Below, in pieces: positions 10,060 to 20,153 of a stretch of 64,000 nt of DNA. Source of the stretch: Rhizomys pruinosus (Eukaryota > Chordata > Mammalia > Rodentia > Spalacidae); assembly GCA_009823505.1 (NCBI GenBank), contig VZQC01005680.1:4832559-4896558 (forward strand), in the 5' to 3' direction. A model generated the notes under the pieces. The model had not been told where the DNA came from. It made no database searches and saw nothing but the letters and a program-made list of their open reading frames with translations. The translations under genes were made by a program, and so were the position numbers. Within the stretch, counting starts at the first letter, position 1, and each line of letters starts with the position of its first letter.

Positions 10060-11000
10060 CTCACTATCCTACTGATGGTCTAACCCTCACAGCCCTCTTG
10101 TGACACAATCTGGAAGTTTGTTTTGAGGAGCCTGTGTTGGGACAGTTAGTCAAAGACAAGCCCAAGACAAAGTGAGGCTCCTCGCTGAAACCTGTGCTCC
10201 TCGAGTAACTCTACCTGGCAACCTCTCAACTTGCTTTGTGAGTTTGCTTCTAAAAGGGGAGTTATACGTTGCCTTGTGTTTCTCTAAAAAGATGTGCTGA
10301 ACTCCTTGTAAGAATCCCAGACACGGGTGCACAGATCTGCATGCAGACAGCACATTCATACACATACAGAAATAAATAAAAAATAAATTTAAAAAATTAA
10401 AAAAAATATTAAAAAAAAAAAAAAGAATCCCAGACAGAGGCTGCTCAAGTCCGGGCCATCTGCAGTTGTCACCATCTCCATCCTCAGAGGTGATTCTGGG
10501 ATCCCTGCTGCGATGGGGACACACCCTACTGAGAACCTGTCAATAAGTCCAGTCAAGTCTGTAAACAGACTCCCCAAATTTTGGATCCAGGAGAGTGACA
10601 GGGATCATTCTCCCAGTCTCAAAGATGTTAACCGACCCCAGGTGGCCAGACTCCCTCAGACACAAGAAGGTAGTCAGTGATGGCCGCACCTAGCCACACC
10701 TCAATTAGATACGAGCTTCCCTACATCCTCAGAGTTGAATATTCCTACCCCAGATTTCACTCCCCACCCTTGCTGCCTGCGGGCTCATGTTGGGAGCCCC
10801 CAGGCTTTCTCTGAGACCCCCCTTTCTCTGAGACCTACAAGGTAACCCAAGTCTACTTCATGGGCCCAAGCTCCCGTCGGAGCCCCTGCCATGCTGCTGT
10901 CTTTGTGTCTCTCTGTTTATGACATTAATAACTCTTCTAATAAACTTCTTACTACAAAGGATAAGAGATGCCCTGGGCGCTGTGGCCAGCTATCCTGGTG
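10060..11000 (+). mobile_element. Possible ERV LTR interrupted by a B2 tail
   Basis: GC-richer sequence with 'ttctaataaacttcttacta' (AATAAA near 10941), preceded by a pyrimidine-rich stretch ('gtctttgtgtctctctgttt') resembling an LTR R region. Ends and duplications could not be fixed, so single-copy DNA is an alternative. Confidence 0.3.
10324..10422 (+). mobile_element. B2 3'-end-only insertion
   Basis: Only the last part of B2 is present ('cgggtgcacagatctgcatg' to the A-rich tail), yet it is bounded by a perfect 14-bp duplication 'aagaatcccagaca' (10310-10323, 10423-10436). It therefore inserted already 5'-truncated. Confidence 0.9.
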
Positions 11001-11609
11001 TACCCAGATGCAAACAAAAGACTTTCTTTCGAACAAAGCAGAAGGTGAGGACTGGCACCCAAGTTGCCTCTGTCCTACACACACATGAACATTTGCCCAC
11101 GCATATACGGGCACACACATATACATATATACGCAGCTAAACCTCATAGAATTGGAAGAAAGAAGATACCTTGCATAAGTGTGTCCCAGAATGCTCATGT
11201 GATAGGGCTTCCATGTACAGGTGACACCTGGTATGTGGTAGGTTAGCACTCTCTCTTCTGTGTCCCTCCTCTTCCCAGGAGTGGAAGAGGAATAAATTTT
11301 TACATTGGCCTAAGTGAAACGTAATCAGGAAGTCAAATCTTTTGCCCTCACAGCCTACCATAGTAAAAGCAGGGACTTTTCTCCTAGAGAAAGAACGGGG
11401 TGTTTAGCAGTCTGGTCCAGCCTTGCAAGCCAGTCCCTCAGACAGATGGGTGGATTGATGGGGATTTCATGGTACCAGCCAAAGAGCGGCAGATTTGGAG
11501 TTTAAAAGCCTTCCATTTAGTCTTGACTTTCCTGGTCTTTCAGGGATCTTTGGGTAAGTCTGCTCACTGTGTGCTTAAGTCCCCTCTCTTAGCATGGAGA
11601 TACTTGTCC

Positions 11610-11800
11610 TATGGTTAAGAAGATGGCTCAGTGGGGAAAGTGTCTGATACACAAGCATGAGGACCTGAGTTTGGATTGCCAGCACCCACATAAAAGCTGG
11701 GTCCAATGATATGTGTTTGTAGTCCCATTGCTGGGGCATGGAGAGGTCAGAGACAGGGGGTATTTGGACCTCAGTGCCTGGCAAGCCAAAATGGTGAACT
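11610..11800 (+). mobile_element. B4-type SINE (tRNA-like head, B1-like body)
   Basis: Head 'aagatggctcagtggggaaa', 'catgaggacctgagtttgga', then a degraded B1-like body ('tttgtagtcccattgctggg'). The interval 11001-11609 has CA-rich patches but nothing firm. Confidence 0.6.
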
Positions 11801-11842
11801 CTGGTTTCAGTGAAATACTTTATGTCAAAAATTAAGGTCAAG

Positions 11843-12055
11843 ACTACAGAGATGGCTCAGCAATTAAGAACACCAGCTGCTCTTGCAGAGGACCCAGGTT
11901 CAATTCCCAGCACCCACATAGAGGCTGACTCTAGTTCCAGGTCATCCAGCACTCTCTTGTAGCCTCTGCAGGCATTGTGCAGACATGGAACACTTACATA
12001 TACACAGGCAAAGCACTCACACGCAAAAATTAAAACAAACAAAATATTTTAAATA
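11843..12055 (+). mobile_element. B2-type SINE
   Basis: 'tacagagatggctcagcaat', 'gaggacccaggttcaattcc' and a CA/A-rich tail. Older and more diverged than the B2 copies with long duplications. Confidence 0.85.
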
Positions 12056-12061
12056 AGGTGG

Positions 12062-12290
12062 AGGGGCTGGAGAGATTGCTCAGTGGTTAAGAGCACTGGC
12101 TGCTCTTGCAGAGGAGCAAAGCTTGATTCCCAGCACCCACATAATGACTAACAACCACCTGTAACTCCAGTTCCAGGGGAATCCAAGCCTTCTTCTGGCC
12201 TACGAGGGTGCTGCCCAATATAGATGTATCCACCTGCATGTAGGAAATACACTCCTACATGTAAAATAAAAATAATAAATAAAATAATTT
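12062..12290 (+). mobile_element. B2-type SINE
   Basis: 'ggggctggagagattgctca', 'ctgctcttgcagaggagcaa', and tail 'aaaataaaaataataaat'. It sits head-to-tail behind the previous B2, probably inserted at its A-rich tail. The next 290 bp (12291-12580) look single-copy. Confidence 0.9.
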
Positions 12291-12810
12291 GAAAAGATTG
12301 GTATGTCATGGGACAGGGTCATGCTAGAGCCTCTGGAGAGGACTAGCTATGTGATCACCAGGGGTAGAGGTGGGACTCATTCTCAGACCACATGAAGGGG
12401 TTGGTACATCTTGGGAAGGGTATTCAATTACATCACTCAGTGTGGGCACCATCAGTGGTGAGTGTCCTTCGGTTAGCAGTTTGAACATCCAGAAGAGAAA
12501 GCACAAATAAACCAGGAAGGTCAGCTGCAAGTACACAGGCCCTGCCTTCCACGCCAGCAGACACACACAACAAACCCACTCTAAGTGTTCATTTTATGTG
12601 GCAATCTGACTGATCCATGGGGTTTCCAGCTACCCCGGGAAACATCATTTATAGGTGGGCCCGTGAGGGTGTTTTTGGAAGAGATTAGCCTATGAACTAG
12701 TAGGCATAGGTGACTCTCTTGAATGTGAAGGGTGTCTTCCAACCTATCAAAAGACAAATAGAAAGAAGAGACTGAGAAGCAATGTGCACCTTCACTGGAA
12801 CAGGGCTCTC

Positions 12811-12905
12811 TCCTCCTCCTCCTCCTCCTCCTCCTCCTCCTCCTCCTCCTCCTCCTCCTCCTTCTCCTTCTCCTCCTCCTCCTCCTCCTTCTTCTTCTTC
12901 TTCCT
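12811..12905. repeat. (TCC)n/(TTC)n microsatellite
   Basis: Nearly pure TCC units turning into TTC. The reverse frame gives the arginine run of a 168-residue ORF (12581-13087), which is an artefact. Confidence 0.97.
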
Positions 12906-12910
12906 CCTCT

Positions 12911-13043
12911 TTTGGTCTTTTTGAGACAGGTTCTCCTTGTAGCCCCAGCTAGCCTGGAACTCACTCTGTAGACCAGGCTAGTCTTGAACTCACATGTATC
13001 ACCTGCCTCTGCCTCCCAAGTGCTGGGATTAAAGGCATGTACC
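12911..13043 (-). mobile_element. B1 SINE
   Basis: 'tttttgagacaggttctcct', 'tagaccaggctagtcttgaa' and 'tgctgggattaaaggcatgt'. Its T-rich side abuts the TCC tract. Confidence 0.92.
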
Positions 13044-13239
13044 TGGCGACTCTCATCTTCTTGATCTCCACACCTGGATAACACCACCCATGCATCTGGT
13101 TTTCAGGACTGTATCCCTCCAAGACACCACAGATTCCAACTTAAAGATAAGAGCAGATTATAAGACTTAGCCTCCATAATTGTGCAATTATTAGCTGTAC
13201 ATATATGACAGTATAAGTAATATGTATACATATTATTTT

Positions 13240-13795
13240 TATTTTATGTATATGACATATAGAGATTGATATATGCATAGATAATGGTAGTTAAATGTAT
13301 GATATATGGTAGGTAGATAGAGAGATATGTAGATAATAGATAGATAAATGACAGAGGGATGATAGATGATAGAAAGGATAAATGATAGAGATTAGAGTAG
13401 GTCATATAGACATGATAGATCATAAGTAGATAATACATAGATATATAGATGATTCATAGAAGATAGATAGAGGATAGACAGAGAATAGATGAAAGATACA
13501 TGGTAGATAGATGGAAAATAGATGATAGACAATAGACAGAAGATAGCTAGAGATAAGTCATAGGTAGATAACAGCTATATTGATGTAAGATAGATAGAAA
13601 GAAAGAAAGAAATAAAGAAAGAAAGAAAAAAAAAGAAAGAAAGAAAGATAGGTAGATAGTAGACAAAGGATAGATGAAAGAGAAAGGTCATATGTAAATG
13701 ATAGGTCATAGATAACAAGTACACAGAAACATGACAGATGATAGATAGACAAATGATAGATGATAGATATGTAGATATAGATATATAGAGAATAG
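13240..13795. repeat. Degenerate (GATA)n array
   Basis: About 550 bp of GATA/TAGA-type units with many substitutions and an internal (GAAA)n patch at 13595-13645. It lies where the host LTR family has a short TA-rich stretch, the likely seed. Confidence 0.9.
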
Positions 13796-13860
13796 GCTGA
13801 TATCCTGTTGATTCTGTTTCTCTGGGACCCCTGACTGATAGGCCTATCACATCTGCATTC

Positions 13861-13861
<1 letters not shown>

Positions 13862-13904
<43 letters not shown>

Positions 13905-14034
13905 AGACAGGGTCTCCCTTTAGTCTCAGCAGGCCTGAAGCTCGCTATGTAGACCAGGCTGGCCTTGAACTCACAGAGATCCACCTGTTTGCCCCCTGAG
14001 TACTGGGATTAAAAGGATGTGTCACCACACCCAG
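13862..14034 (-). mobile_element. B1 SINE with a 42-nt poly(T)
   Basis: Uninterrupted T42 (13862-13903), then 'gagacagggtctccctttag' and 'ccaggctggccttgaactca'. The long pure tail points to recent insertion or tail growth. Confidence 0.93.
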
Positions 14035-15210
14035 TTCATGTCTGCATTCTTTAGATTACTCTAAAGAGGGATGTTCAAGTTTGAGCCATACACTTGAGGA
14101 GGATGAGCTATAATAATCACTCCTAACCTAAGTGCCACAGGGATTAAGGTAGGACTTGGAGGTAGCAGGGATAGGACTGCATTTAGAGGTACAGCCAGAA
14201 GTCCAAGTATTTGCATCTATCTTAAGACCAGGCATTGCTAGGAAACTAAACTAGTGAAATGTGGTCCAGTGTGTGGTATTCCACAAGTGTGTGATAAGAT
14301 TCACGTTCTTCAAACACATTATTGGATTTTTCATAGCACTGTGCCACTCTGCAGTTCTCGGTCACAAACATTATCGTACGAGGATCCAACACTTTCTTAT
14401 TTTGCTTTGTTCCCTTAAAGAGATGTCCTTAAACCAGATGAGAGGAGAGAGATATACAGGATACCATGCCATTGCATCCACACTCAAATACCATTTAGTC
14501 GGCATGCGGGCTGCCAGATAAAACCGTGAGGCGCCAGAGGGATGAACTGAAAATTGTCGCTCCGTCAAACTTAGTGACAACATTATTTGCAGATCTTAAG
14601 AAAAATCAGCTCAGAAAAAAATCCCTGGTTGGTGGTGATCCTCTCACATAGATTGAAATCTTCCCAGGCTATTCCTCGGGGCTCATCAATCAAGGGAAGT
14701 TGTCATGGAGAACAGTTGAATAGATGGTTTCCATTTAATTATCTTCAGCCCTCTAGATATTGAAAATGCTTGGGGACAGGCAGGCTTGACCTGTCCTGGT
14801 TGCCTCAGCTAAAATAACTATTGCTCTTCCTCTAACCCACCTTCACCTGCATACATTCATTCTTTATTTAGTCATTCATTCCAGGATCGATAAGTTAAGT
14901 GTCAATCACCTACTACATGCCAGGCATGGGGTTTCTGTCAAAGATGTCTCTACAAAAATGTCCAGTACTAACTCTGATGTCATACTTTATCCTGGCCAAA
15001 GATAAACCCATAAGTGAGCATGAAGTTTGTGCCTGTGCTGTTTGATGGAGGGATGGCCAAGCATGGGAAGGTGCCATTTGTTTTAACCAACTTCATGAGT
15101 GCTTAGTGGTCTACAGTGACCAATAGTTCACATAAGAGTCTTGTCTTGATTCCAAAAGGAGCTCTAACTCTGACTTCTTCCAAAATGCTGAAAAAGTTCA
15201 TAATATTGAA
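14035..15210. other. Non-repetitive block, candidate regulatory sequence
   Basis: No SINE, LTR or L1 signature from about 14040 to 15210, with several CpGs at 14350-14580 (tatcgtacgagg, gtcggcatgcggg, aaaccgtgaggcg). An 86-residue ORF (14261-14521) crosses it without a recognisable domain. Near 14870-14930 'cctactacatgccaggcatg' looks like an ancient repeat. Possible conserved non-coding DNA; conservation cannot be judged here. Confidence 0.4.
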
Positions 15211-15435
15211 AGGTGTGCTGGCTAGTTTTTATTATCAACTTGATACAACCTAGAATCACCTGGGAGGAGGAAACCTTGACCGAAGAATTCCTGTGATCAG
15301 ACTGGCCTGTGGCAGTGTCTCTGATGAATTATCTTGATTAATAACTGGTGTGGGAGTGGCCCAGTCCACTGTGGGTGATACCATCCCTAGGCAGGTGGTC
15401 TTAGGCTATACAAGAAAGCCAGCTAAGACTGACTG

Positions 15436-15735
15436 GACGAGATGCTGCATGCCTTTATCTTTTTTTAAATTTTTTATTTTTTGGTCTTTTCAAGACAGGG
15501 TCCCCCTGTAGCCCCAGCTGTCCTGGAACTCACTCTGTATACCAGGCTGGCCTTGAACTCACAAAGATCCGCCTGCCTCTGCCTCCCAAGTGCTAGGATC
15601 AAAGGCGTGCACCACCATCCCAGAACTCAGGAGGCAGAGAGGCAGGTGGATTTCTGTGAGATAGAGGCCAGCCTGGGCTACATAGTGAGTTACAAGCAAG
15701 CTGAGGCTACTTTGGTACCTTCTCTCAATAAACAA
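15436..15735 (+). mobile_element. B1 SINE broken by a reverse B1
   Basis: A plus-strand B1 begins at 'gctgcatgccttta' and resumes at 'agaactcaggaggcagagag'. Between them (about 15461-15622) is a complete minus-strand B1 ('caagacagggtccccctgta'). Confidence 0.8.
15461..15622 (-). mobile_element. B1 SINE nested in B1
   Basis: T-rich left end, 'gccccagctgtcctggaact' and 'gtgctaggatcaaaggcgtg'. It makes the 125-residue ORF at 15481-15858, which has no coding meaning. Confidence 0.93.
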
Positions 15736-15818
15736 TCAAAAAAGATACTGGAACATGAGCCAGTGAGCAGCATCCTCCATGGTTTCTACTTTAAGCTCCT
15801 GCCTCGAGTTTCTGCCTT

Positions 15819-16506
15819 TGTAGGTAGAATGAAGCCACCTGTGGCTGCATTGCCCTAAATTGCCTGCCTGTTTACACCAAAACCTGGCCCTAGGTGAGAT
15901 TTGCTTGTATTAGCAAACCATGAGAGACAAACCCTTGATACAGAACTTGTGATGTGTACAGAGCATGAGGCGGTGGTCTGAAAGCAAGCCGTGAAAGATG
16001 ACGTCACTCTGCTTATACAAAGAAAGTGCTGTGAACAAATAAACGGAATCTCCTTCACCACCAAGAGGGTCCCTGAATTTGTTAATTTCTGTGACTGTGT
16101 AAGTTAAGCCCTTTAGGCTTAAGGCTTGTGGTGAATGCTAGCCGGTATTGGCTGGATAAGGGTCCATCTGCAGTCCACCAGCCCAGGAAGTGTGTGTGGA
16201 TTAGATGGCTGGTTTTTGACTGGACAGAGGCTTTCAGTTAGCCACCATTCTGTGAAATCTGTCTCGGGGTGTTGTTCTCTGGCAGGTGGAATTTATTTGG
16301 CCATAGTAGGGCAGTGGCTGACACCCAAGGCCAAGGGCCCATGTCGGGGCAAAAAGCCTGGCTGGACCGGGCTGTGGGAATCCCCCCCCCAGCAGTGCTG
16401 ACATGCTGCATTCTCACATCAGCTCGCATGAGAAGCCCTTGGTGGCTTCCTCTTACTCTCCTCCTTTTTTGCTCCCTTTGATCCTGCAGGTGCTGTGTAA
16501 CCTTCA
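15819..16506 (+). mobile_element. Solo ERVK-like LTR, 688 bp
   Basis: Starts 'tgtaggtagaatg', ends 'aaccttca', with flanking 6-mers tgcctt (15813-15818) and tgcttt (16507-16512) that differ by one base, as in an aged 6-bp class II duplication. A compact promoter has a perfect CRE tgacgtca (15999-16006), TATA-like ttatacaaa (about 16013-16021) and AATAAA (16038-16043). It matches the layout of the LTR at 22539-23226. Confidence 0.65.
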
Positions 16507-16627
16507 TGCTTTGACTTCCCTCAGTGATGGACTGTGACCTGAATGAAAGTATCAGCCAAATAAACCCTTTCCTTCCCTCAAGTTACTTTTGATCAAGTGT
16601 TTTATTACATTAGAAAGCAAACTAGAG

Positions 16628-17170
16628 CACATAGCAAAGAAAAGGAACAGAAGACCATGTGTCACAAGAGGAGATTCTATGGTGTCTCACATTAGGTGCA
16701 AATTTGTTGCATAAACTTTCCTTGGAAGATGTCAGCAAACATCTATTTACCTCACATGTATCATCAATGGCAAATCAAAGTAGCAGTCTGCCAAAGTCTA
16801 ACTTGATGAAGTGGAGAGTCTATTGGACTTACTTATAGGAATGTGGGAGACCCCCAAATAGCTGCATTACTCCAAAGCCCACTCCATCATGACTGATGCA
16901 TCAGAGTCCCATTTCCAGTTAATCTTCTATTTCCTATATAGTCTGGCATCTCCCAAGATCCTTTGCAGCTAGGATACGTAAGACTGTTAAAAAGCAAGCA
17001 AACAAAAGAAAATAAAACCCACCACCACCAGCACCTCCATAAGAACTGAGAGTAGTTTCCCACCTGCCAGAGAAAAGACAGAAAATACTTTATCATTAAA
17101 ATACTAAAGGCAAACATGAATATTTCTAAGATTCAGTAGATCTGTTCTTAGAACTTAGAGAAGGGGGATG
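16628..17170. other. Mostly unassigned; weak LTR-like stretch
   Basis: 16800-16960 ('gctgcattactccaaagccc', 'catgactgatgc') resembles 7440-7500 and may be the same diverged repeat family. The rest shows no repeat signature. Confidence 0.3.
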
Positions 17171-17214
17171 AGAGAACTGGAGAGACGGCTCGGCCATTAA
17201 ACTACTTGCTGCTC

Positions 17215-17572
17215 TGTGGTAATTTGAACGAGAAATGTCCCCCATAGGCTCCCATATTTGAACACTGGCTCACAGGTTGTGGTGCTGTTAGTGGAGGTTT
17301 AGGGGGTGTGGCCTTGCTGGAGGAAGTACGTCAATGGGGGGTGGGACTTGAGAGTTCATCACCTCATCCCACTTCCAGAGTGAGCGCTCCTCTTCCTGTT
17401 TGTGGTTGATGATGTGAGCTCTCAGCCATACCTGTCCCCATGCCTGCCACTTTCTACCATACCTCCCCACCATGACGGACTCTTACCCTCTGGGACTGTG
17501 AGCCAAAATAAATTCTTCCTTCTGTAAGTTACTTTAGTCATGGTGTCTTATGACCCAAAAGTAATTAATACA
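17215..17572 (+). mobile_element. MaLR LTR, near full length
   Basis: TG...CA, 358 bp: 'tgtggtaatttgaacgagaa', 'gtggccttgctggaggaagt', 'gccaaaataaattcttcc' and end 'gtaattaataca'. A 40-bp B2 head fragment (17176-17214) lies just before it. Confidence 0.92.
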
Positions 17573-17651
17573 ATGGCCAAACCTTCTTTCACTTAACAAT
17601 AAGCATATGTTTCCTGTGTGCCTGCTCACACTCAGATGGGTCCTGTCTTTT

Positions 17652-17886
17652 TTTTTTTTTTTTTCTATGTATGTGTATGAATGTACTGTTTGCATGCAGG
17701 TCTGTGCACCCGTGTCGTGCAATGCCGCGGAGGTCAGAAGAGGGTCTCAGATTCCCCTGGAACTGGAGTTCTCCTGGAATTGGTGTTTCAGACAGTTCTC
17801 GGCTGCCATGTGGGTGCTGGGGATCGAACCCAGGTCCTCTGTAAGAGCAGTTGGCGCTCTTAACCGCTAGGCCATCTCTCCAGCCC
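17652..17886 (-). mobile_element. B2 SINE with 14-bp duplication
   Basis: Full-length reverse B2 carrying the 17-bp internal duplication (17754-17770, 17771-17787). Perfect duplication 'gggtcctgtctttt' at 17638-17651 and 17887-17900. Confidence 0.97.
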
Positions 17887-17900
17887 GGGTCCTGTCTTTT

Positions 17901-18068
17901 CAGTACTGAATGCCATTCCATCACAGAAATGCATTGTTCCGCCTCCTAGAGGGTGTCTTGGCTGCCTCCACGTGTGAGCAGTTATAAACAAGGCTACTAG
18001 AAACATCTGTGTGCAGAGTGTTATGTGGGATTATAGGATTTGAAAACACAATATCCTCATGTTTCTTT
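17901..18068 (-). mobile_element. Ancient L1 3' fragment
   Basis: 'cagttataaacaaggctact' and 'gtgtgcagagtgttatgtgg' fit the antisense end of old L1 ORF2. Its other part lies at 17573-17637, before the B2. Confidence 0.5.
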
Positions 18069-18080
18069 AAAAAATATCTA

Positions 18081-18284
18081 CATAGGGGCTTAGAGAGATG
18101 GCCTAGTGGTTAAGAGTGCCAACTGCTCTTGCAGAGAACCCAGCACCCACATGGAGGCTGAGAACCGTCTTTAACTCCAGTTCCAGGGGAATCTGACACC
18201 CTCTTCTGACCTCTGCTGTGGCATTGCACGACATGGGTGCACAAACCTATATGCAGAGAGTACATTCATACACATACAAAAATA
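18081..18284 (+). mobile_element. B2 SINE
   Basis: Head 'ggggcttagagagatggcct' with an internal deletion around the B box ('gcagagaacccagcaccc'), then the normal 3' half. A 12-bp repeat 'aaaaaatatcta' flanks it (18069-18080, 18285-18296). Confidence 0.9.
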
Positions 18285-18296
18285 AAAAAAATATCT

Positions 18297-18490
18297 ATGT
18301 ATATTTGAGTGTGGCTGTGTGTGTATGTGCACATGAATGCAGGTGCCAGCAGAGGGAAGAAAGGGGCTTCAGATGCCCTGGAGCTGGGGTTAAAGGTGGT
18401 TATGACCCACCTAATGAAAGTTCTGGGAATCAGACTTGGGTCCTCTGCAAGATCAGTGCACATTCTTAACACTGAGCCATCTTCCAGCCC
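18297..18490 (-). mobile_element. B2/B3-type SINE
   Basis: 'gtgcacatgaatgcaggtgc', 'ccctggagctggggttaaag' and 'ctgagccatcttccagcc'. Confidence 0.8.
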
Positions 18491-18514
18491 CTTCCTTATC
18501 TTTTATTTTGAACT

Positions 18515-18733
18515 TTATTTGTTTATTATTTATTTACATTCTAGGTGCATAAGTACTTTGCCTACTTTTATGCAAGTCCACCACACATATACAATGGCCA
18601 CAAAGACCAAAAGATCCAGTGGAACTGGAGTTCCAGACTGTTGTTAGCTGCCACAAGGGTACTGGTCACCAAACCCAGATCCTCTGCAAGAGCAGTCAGT
18701 GCTCTTAACTAATGAGCCATATCTCCATCTCCT
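18515..18733 (-). mobile_element. B2/B3-type SINE
   Basis: 'aaagaccaaaagatccagtg', 'ggaactggagttccagactg' and 'cagtgctcttaactaatgag'. Confidence 0.8.
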
Positions 18734-19216
18734 ACTCCTCATTTTTTAACATAATTCAGCAAACATTTATTAAATGGCTTGTCTGTGCCAGGTGCTGTTT
18801 TAGACTAGGAAATCAAAGAAGAATGGGACACAATTCCTACCCTGGAGGAAATCAGGGTAGCCGGGGAGATGTATACAGTAACTACAATAGGATGGAGTCA
18901 ACATGACAGAACAAATACACAGAGGACAAGGAAGGCTGGCGAGGAGCAGCGATTGCAGCCTGGGGCAGAGAGTGCCAGACCAGGTTTCCTCAGTTATACT
19001 TGGCTGTTCCCTGAATAGATTTTCATTTCCAGACTTTTCATATGACACCCACTGTCCCAGGAAGGTGGCAATCATGTCACTTCTATTGTTGTTCCTGGTG
19101 ATTCCAAATGAAATTCAGACCTCAGTTCTAGGAAAACACTGAGGAGGAAGGGAATTCCGGGGTAGAGTCATGGGGTGCTGAGCCTCTGTTGTCCTCTGTG
19201 ACTTGGGGACAAGGCT
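18734..19216. other. Non-repetitive or ancient-repeat sequence
   Basis: 'cagcaaacatttattaaatg' with 'ctgtgccaggtgctgtttta' (18755-18805) resembles a very old mammalian repeat. The remainder to the L1 has no recognisable feature. Confidence 0.35.
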
Positions 19217-19231
19217 GGGCCTTTGGTTTTC

Positions 19232-20153
19232 TTTTTTTTTTTTTTTAATTAATTTATTTGTTTTTAACAAATCTAGACCCGTGTTCCCGCCCATTCCCCC
19301 ACCCCGCCAGAGCTCATGCATTCTGCCAAACATGCTTTCCATCTCTTAGTCTTTCTCAATATTTTCCATGGGGACGTTGACTGTTTTGAGCAGAAGTTCA
19401 CTGTTTCAGTCAGTTCTTTGATGCAGTATTTTCTGTTGTTGTTGTTGTTTCCAAAATGCATTATGTCCAACTGCTTTGTACAGAAGCTCAGGGGGCCCTA
19501 CACAAGAAATACTTACAACTGGGTAATTGGCACTAGCATCCACAGATGAGGGATACCATTCGTCGTTTGTTTTTCTGGGACTGTGTTACTTCACTCAGCA
19601 TGATGTCCTCTAGCTCCAGCCATTTTCCTGCAAAGCTCGTGATGTCGTCTTTCTTTACTGCTGCATAGAACTCCATTGTGTAGATGTACCACATTTTCTC
19701 TATCCACTCGTCAGTTGAGGGGCATTTAGGTTGGTTCCAGCTCTTTGCTATTGTGAAGAGAGCTGCAATAAACATGGCCGTGCATGTATCTCTGTGGTGG
19801 CGTAAGTCTTGAGGGTACATGCCCAGGAGTGGTATGGCTGGGTCGGGTGGCAAGTTCATTCCAAGTCTTCCAAGGGTTCTCCACACTGCTTTCCATAGTG
19901 GCTGTACGAGTTTACATTCCCACCAGCAGTGGATGAGTGTTCCCCTTTCCCCACAACCTCTCCAGCACTTGGTATCATTTGTTTTCTTGATCCTAGCCAG
20001 TCTTATTGGAGTAAGATGATATCTTAAAGTGGTTTTCATTTGCATTTCCTTAATGATTAGTGATGTTGAACAGTTCTTGAGGTGTTTCTCAGACATCTCT
20101 AATTCCTCGCTTGTGAAGTCTCTGTTCAGTTCTTTGCTCCATCTATTGAGTGA
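19232..20153 (-). mobile_element. 5'-truncated L1 with perfect target duplication
   Basis: About 0.9 kb: poly(T) at the left, a short 3' UTR, then the end of ORF2. The 15-bp duplication 'gggcctttggttttc' is identical at 19217-19231 and 20154-20168, so both ends are exact and the insertion is fairly recent. Confidence 0.97.
19533..20153 (-). pseudogene. L1 ORF2 C-terminal remnant
   Basis: An intact reading of just over 200 residues up to the stop. It corresponds to the C-terminal part of L1 ORF2p, after the reverse transcriptase, including a Cys/His-containing stretch (CWRGC...GTLIHCWWEC) and the conserved 'FTIAKSWNQPKCPSTDEWI' region. The endonuclease and reverse transcriptase are absent because of 5' truncation, so it cannot work as an element. 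Openness reflects youth, not selection. Confidence 0.93.

Larger units (their letters stand above)
12580..13845 (+). mobile_element. LTR-like repeat swollen by microsatellites and a B1
   Basis: The start ('cattttatgtggcaatctga', 'gagggtgtttttggaagaga'), the middle ('ttagcctccataattgtgca') and the end ('gattctgtttctctgggacc') are colinear pieces of one ERVL/MaLR-like LTR. A TCC tract, a minus-strand B1 and a GATA array separate them and more than double the length. Confidence 0.55.
15213..16627 (+). mobile_element. MaLR LTR (MT-type) split by two insertions
   Basis: Three colinear pieces of one LTR: 15213-15435 ('gtgctggctagtttttatta'), 15740-15818 ('gagcatcctccatgg' region, 'ctcctgcctcgagtttctgc') and 16507-16627 ('gtatcagccaaataaaccct'). 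B1 sequence separates the first two, and a 688-bp LTR the last two. Confidence 0.8.

Noticed and set aside
11041..11064. Possible retroviral primer-binding site after the LTR-like block at 10060-11000
   Set aside because: 'tggcacccaagt' only partly resembles a lysine-tRNA site and no CA-ended LTR boundary precedes it.
12581..13087. 168-codon minus-strand ORF with a long arginine run
   Set aside because: It is the translation of the TCC microsatellite flanked by a reverse B1 and an LTR piece. No protein family matches this arrangement.
16135..16507. Opposing ORFs of 70-89 codons with a GC-rich middle
   Set aside because: They lie in the U5-like part of a solo LTR and have no recognisable domain.
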